21,317 bases of DNA from an uncultured Eggerthella sp. (lineage in GTDB: Bacteria; Actinomycetota; Coriobacteriia; Coriobacteriales; Eggerthellaceae): positions 1 to 21,317 of the forward strand of contig URMQ01000019.1 in NCBI GenBank assembly GCA_900548955.1. Direction: 5' to 3'. The position numbers were made by a program, and so were the translations under genes. Position 1 is the first letter of the stretch. Every line of letters begins with the position of its first letter. Shown here piece after piece: positions 20,541 through 21,317 of this stretch. Under the pieces are notes generated by a model. The model worked only from the letters and a program-made list of their open reading frames with translations, did no database searches and was not told the origin of the DNA.

Positions 20541-21257
20541 TTAGTTTGGCTTAGTAGGATCTTCGAAGCGGTAGCCTACACCGTGTACGGTGTGGAGCCA
20601 CTTTGGATTACGAGGATTGTCACCAATCTTTGCACGAAGATTCTTCACATGAGAGTCAATAGTGCGCTCGTAACCTTCAAAGTCGTAACCCAAAACTTTT
20701 TCCACTAATTCCATACGCGAATACACACGACCAGGATAGCGGCACAAGGTGGTAAGCAGCTTGAATTCGCTTGCTGTAAGGTCAACCTCTTCATTGTTTA
20801 CCAAAACCTTATGACCCGAAATATCAATGGTAAGTTCACCAAACTCCATAACCTCACGCTGAGGTTCAACATCGGAGTGAACACGACGAAGCAGTGCACG
20901 AACACGTGCTACTAATTCGCGAGGGCTAAAGGGCTTGATCAGATAATCGTCTGCGCCCAGTTCCAACCCGATAATACGATCTTCAACTTCGCCCTTTGCA
21001 GTAAGCATAATGATAGGCGTGCTGGAACTATCGCGAATTACACGGCATACACGCTCGCCGGGAACACGAGGAAGCATGAGGTCTAAAATTACCAGATCAA
21101 AATGATGCTTGGAAAATTCTTCGAGCGCTTCTTGACCATCACCCACAGCAGTTACCCAATAGTTTTCACGTTCAAGATATGCTGCTACTGCATCGCGGAT
21201 AGCTTTTTCATCTTCGACCAGCAGAATTCGACGAGTATTTTCGTTAGTAGAAGTCAT
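20541..21257 (-). CDS. Response regulator, OmpR/PhoB family
   Basis: A 238-residue DNA-binding response regulator. The receiver domain has the acidic pair Glu15-Asp16, phospho-acceptor Asp59 (VILDLMLP), Thr86 (MLTAKGE) and Lys108 (YLIKPFSPREL). The C-terminal winged helix shows FGELTIDISGHKVLVNNEEVDLTASEFKLL in its usual order and ends with RTIDSHVKNLRAKI (recognition helix) and VHGVGYRFEDP. It should be phosphorylated by the adjacent kinase and control unknown promoters. The ATG has GGGAGGT about 6 nt upstream. Upstream sequence (21258-21317) runs off the window, so the promoter cannot be judged. Confidence 0.95.
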   Translation of the reverse strand: MTSTNENTRRILLVEDEKAIRDAVAAYLERENYWVTAVGDGQEALEEFSKHHFDLVILDLMLPRVPGERVCRVIRDSSSTPIIMLTAKGEVEDRIIGLELGADDYLIKPFSPRELVARVRALLRRVHSDVEPQREVMEFGELTIDISGHKVLVNNEEVDLTASEFKLLTTLCRYPGRVYSRMELVEKVLGYDFEGYERTIDSHVKNLRAKIGDNPRNPKWLHTVHGVGYRFEDPTKPN

Positions 21258-21317
21258 GTTTGTACCTCCCGTTAGGCACCAAATTTGTCTTGCTTGCTAC
21301 CTATTTCTCAAATTCGT

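Overview
The window looks like chromosomal DNA from an anaerobic or microaerophilic actinobacterium, most likely class Coriobacteriia (Eggerthellaceae type). This is inferred from gene content and protein style, not from a search: a compact menaquinone operon, a CaiA/CaiD-like acyl-CoA pair, a PiT permease, a UPF0237 ACT protein, and a roughly balanced base composition that would be low for that family (a Cryptobacterium-like genome would fit). No rRNA, tRNA, CRISPR array or insertion sequence is visible.

Layout. Positions 1-2226 (minus strand) hold an acyl-CoA dehydrogenase cut by the window edge, a CaiD-like crotonase and a small alpha/beta hydrolase, separated by terminator-like hairpins. 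Positions 2495-4252 (plus strand) hold a flavodoxin-fold protein with a compact four-cysteine motif and a HicA/HicB toxin-antitoxin pair after an A+T-rich spacer. Everything from 4467 to 21257 is on the minus strand. In transcription order it reads: OmpR-type response regulator, sensor kinase, purC, a small membrane protein, exodeoxyribonuclease III, folE, an ACT protein, mazG, menF, menD, menH, menB, a menE-menC fusion, and a PiT phosphate transporter.

How the genes work together. menF, menD, menH, menC, menE and menB cover every step from chorismate to 1,4-dihydroxy-2-naphthoyl-CoA. The thioesterase, prenyltransferase (menA) and methyltransferase steps are not in the window. mazG and menF overlap by 8 nt and menD and menH by 17 nt, so the house-cleaning NTP pyrophosphatase MazG appears translationally tied to menaquinone synthesis. 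MenE and MenC form one 905-residue polypeptide. In its MenC half, the second lysine of the KxK catalytic motif of the enolase superfamily reads as asparagine, while the three metal ligands and the other catalytic lysine remain.

The most unusual structural signal is a crowd of short tandem repeats between about 10.0 and 18.8 kb. Some are in frame inside conserved enzymes (15-nt units in MenH, 15- and 18-nt units at three places in MazG, a 24-nt repeat in MenF). Others are noncoding (24-nt units before menD, about 19-nt units after purC, a 24-nt direct repeat abutting the sensor kinase stop). All coding repeat periods are multiples of three. This looks like local minisatellite expansion tolerated in loops and tails.
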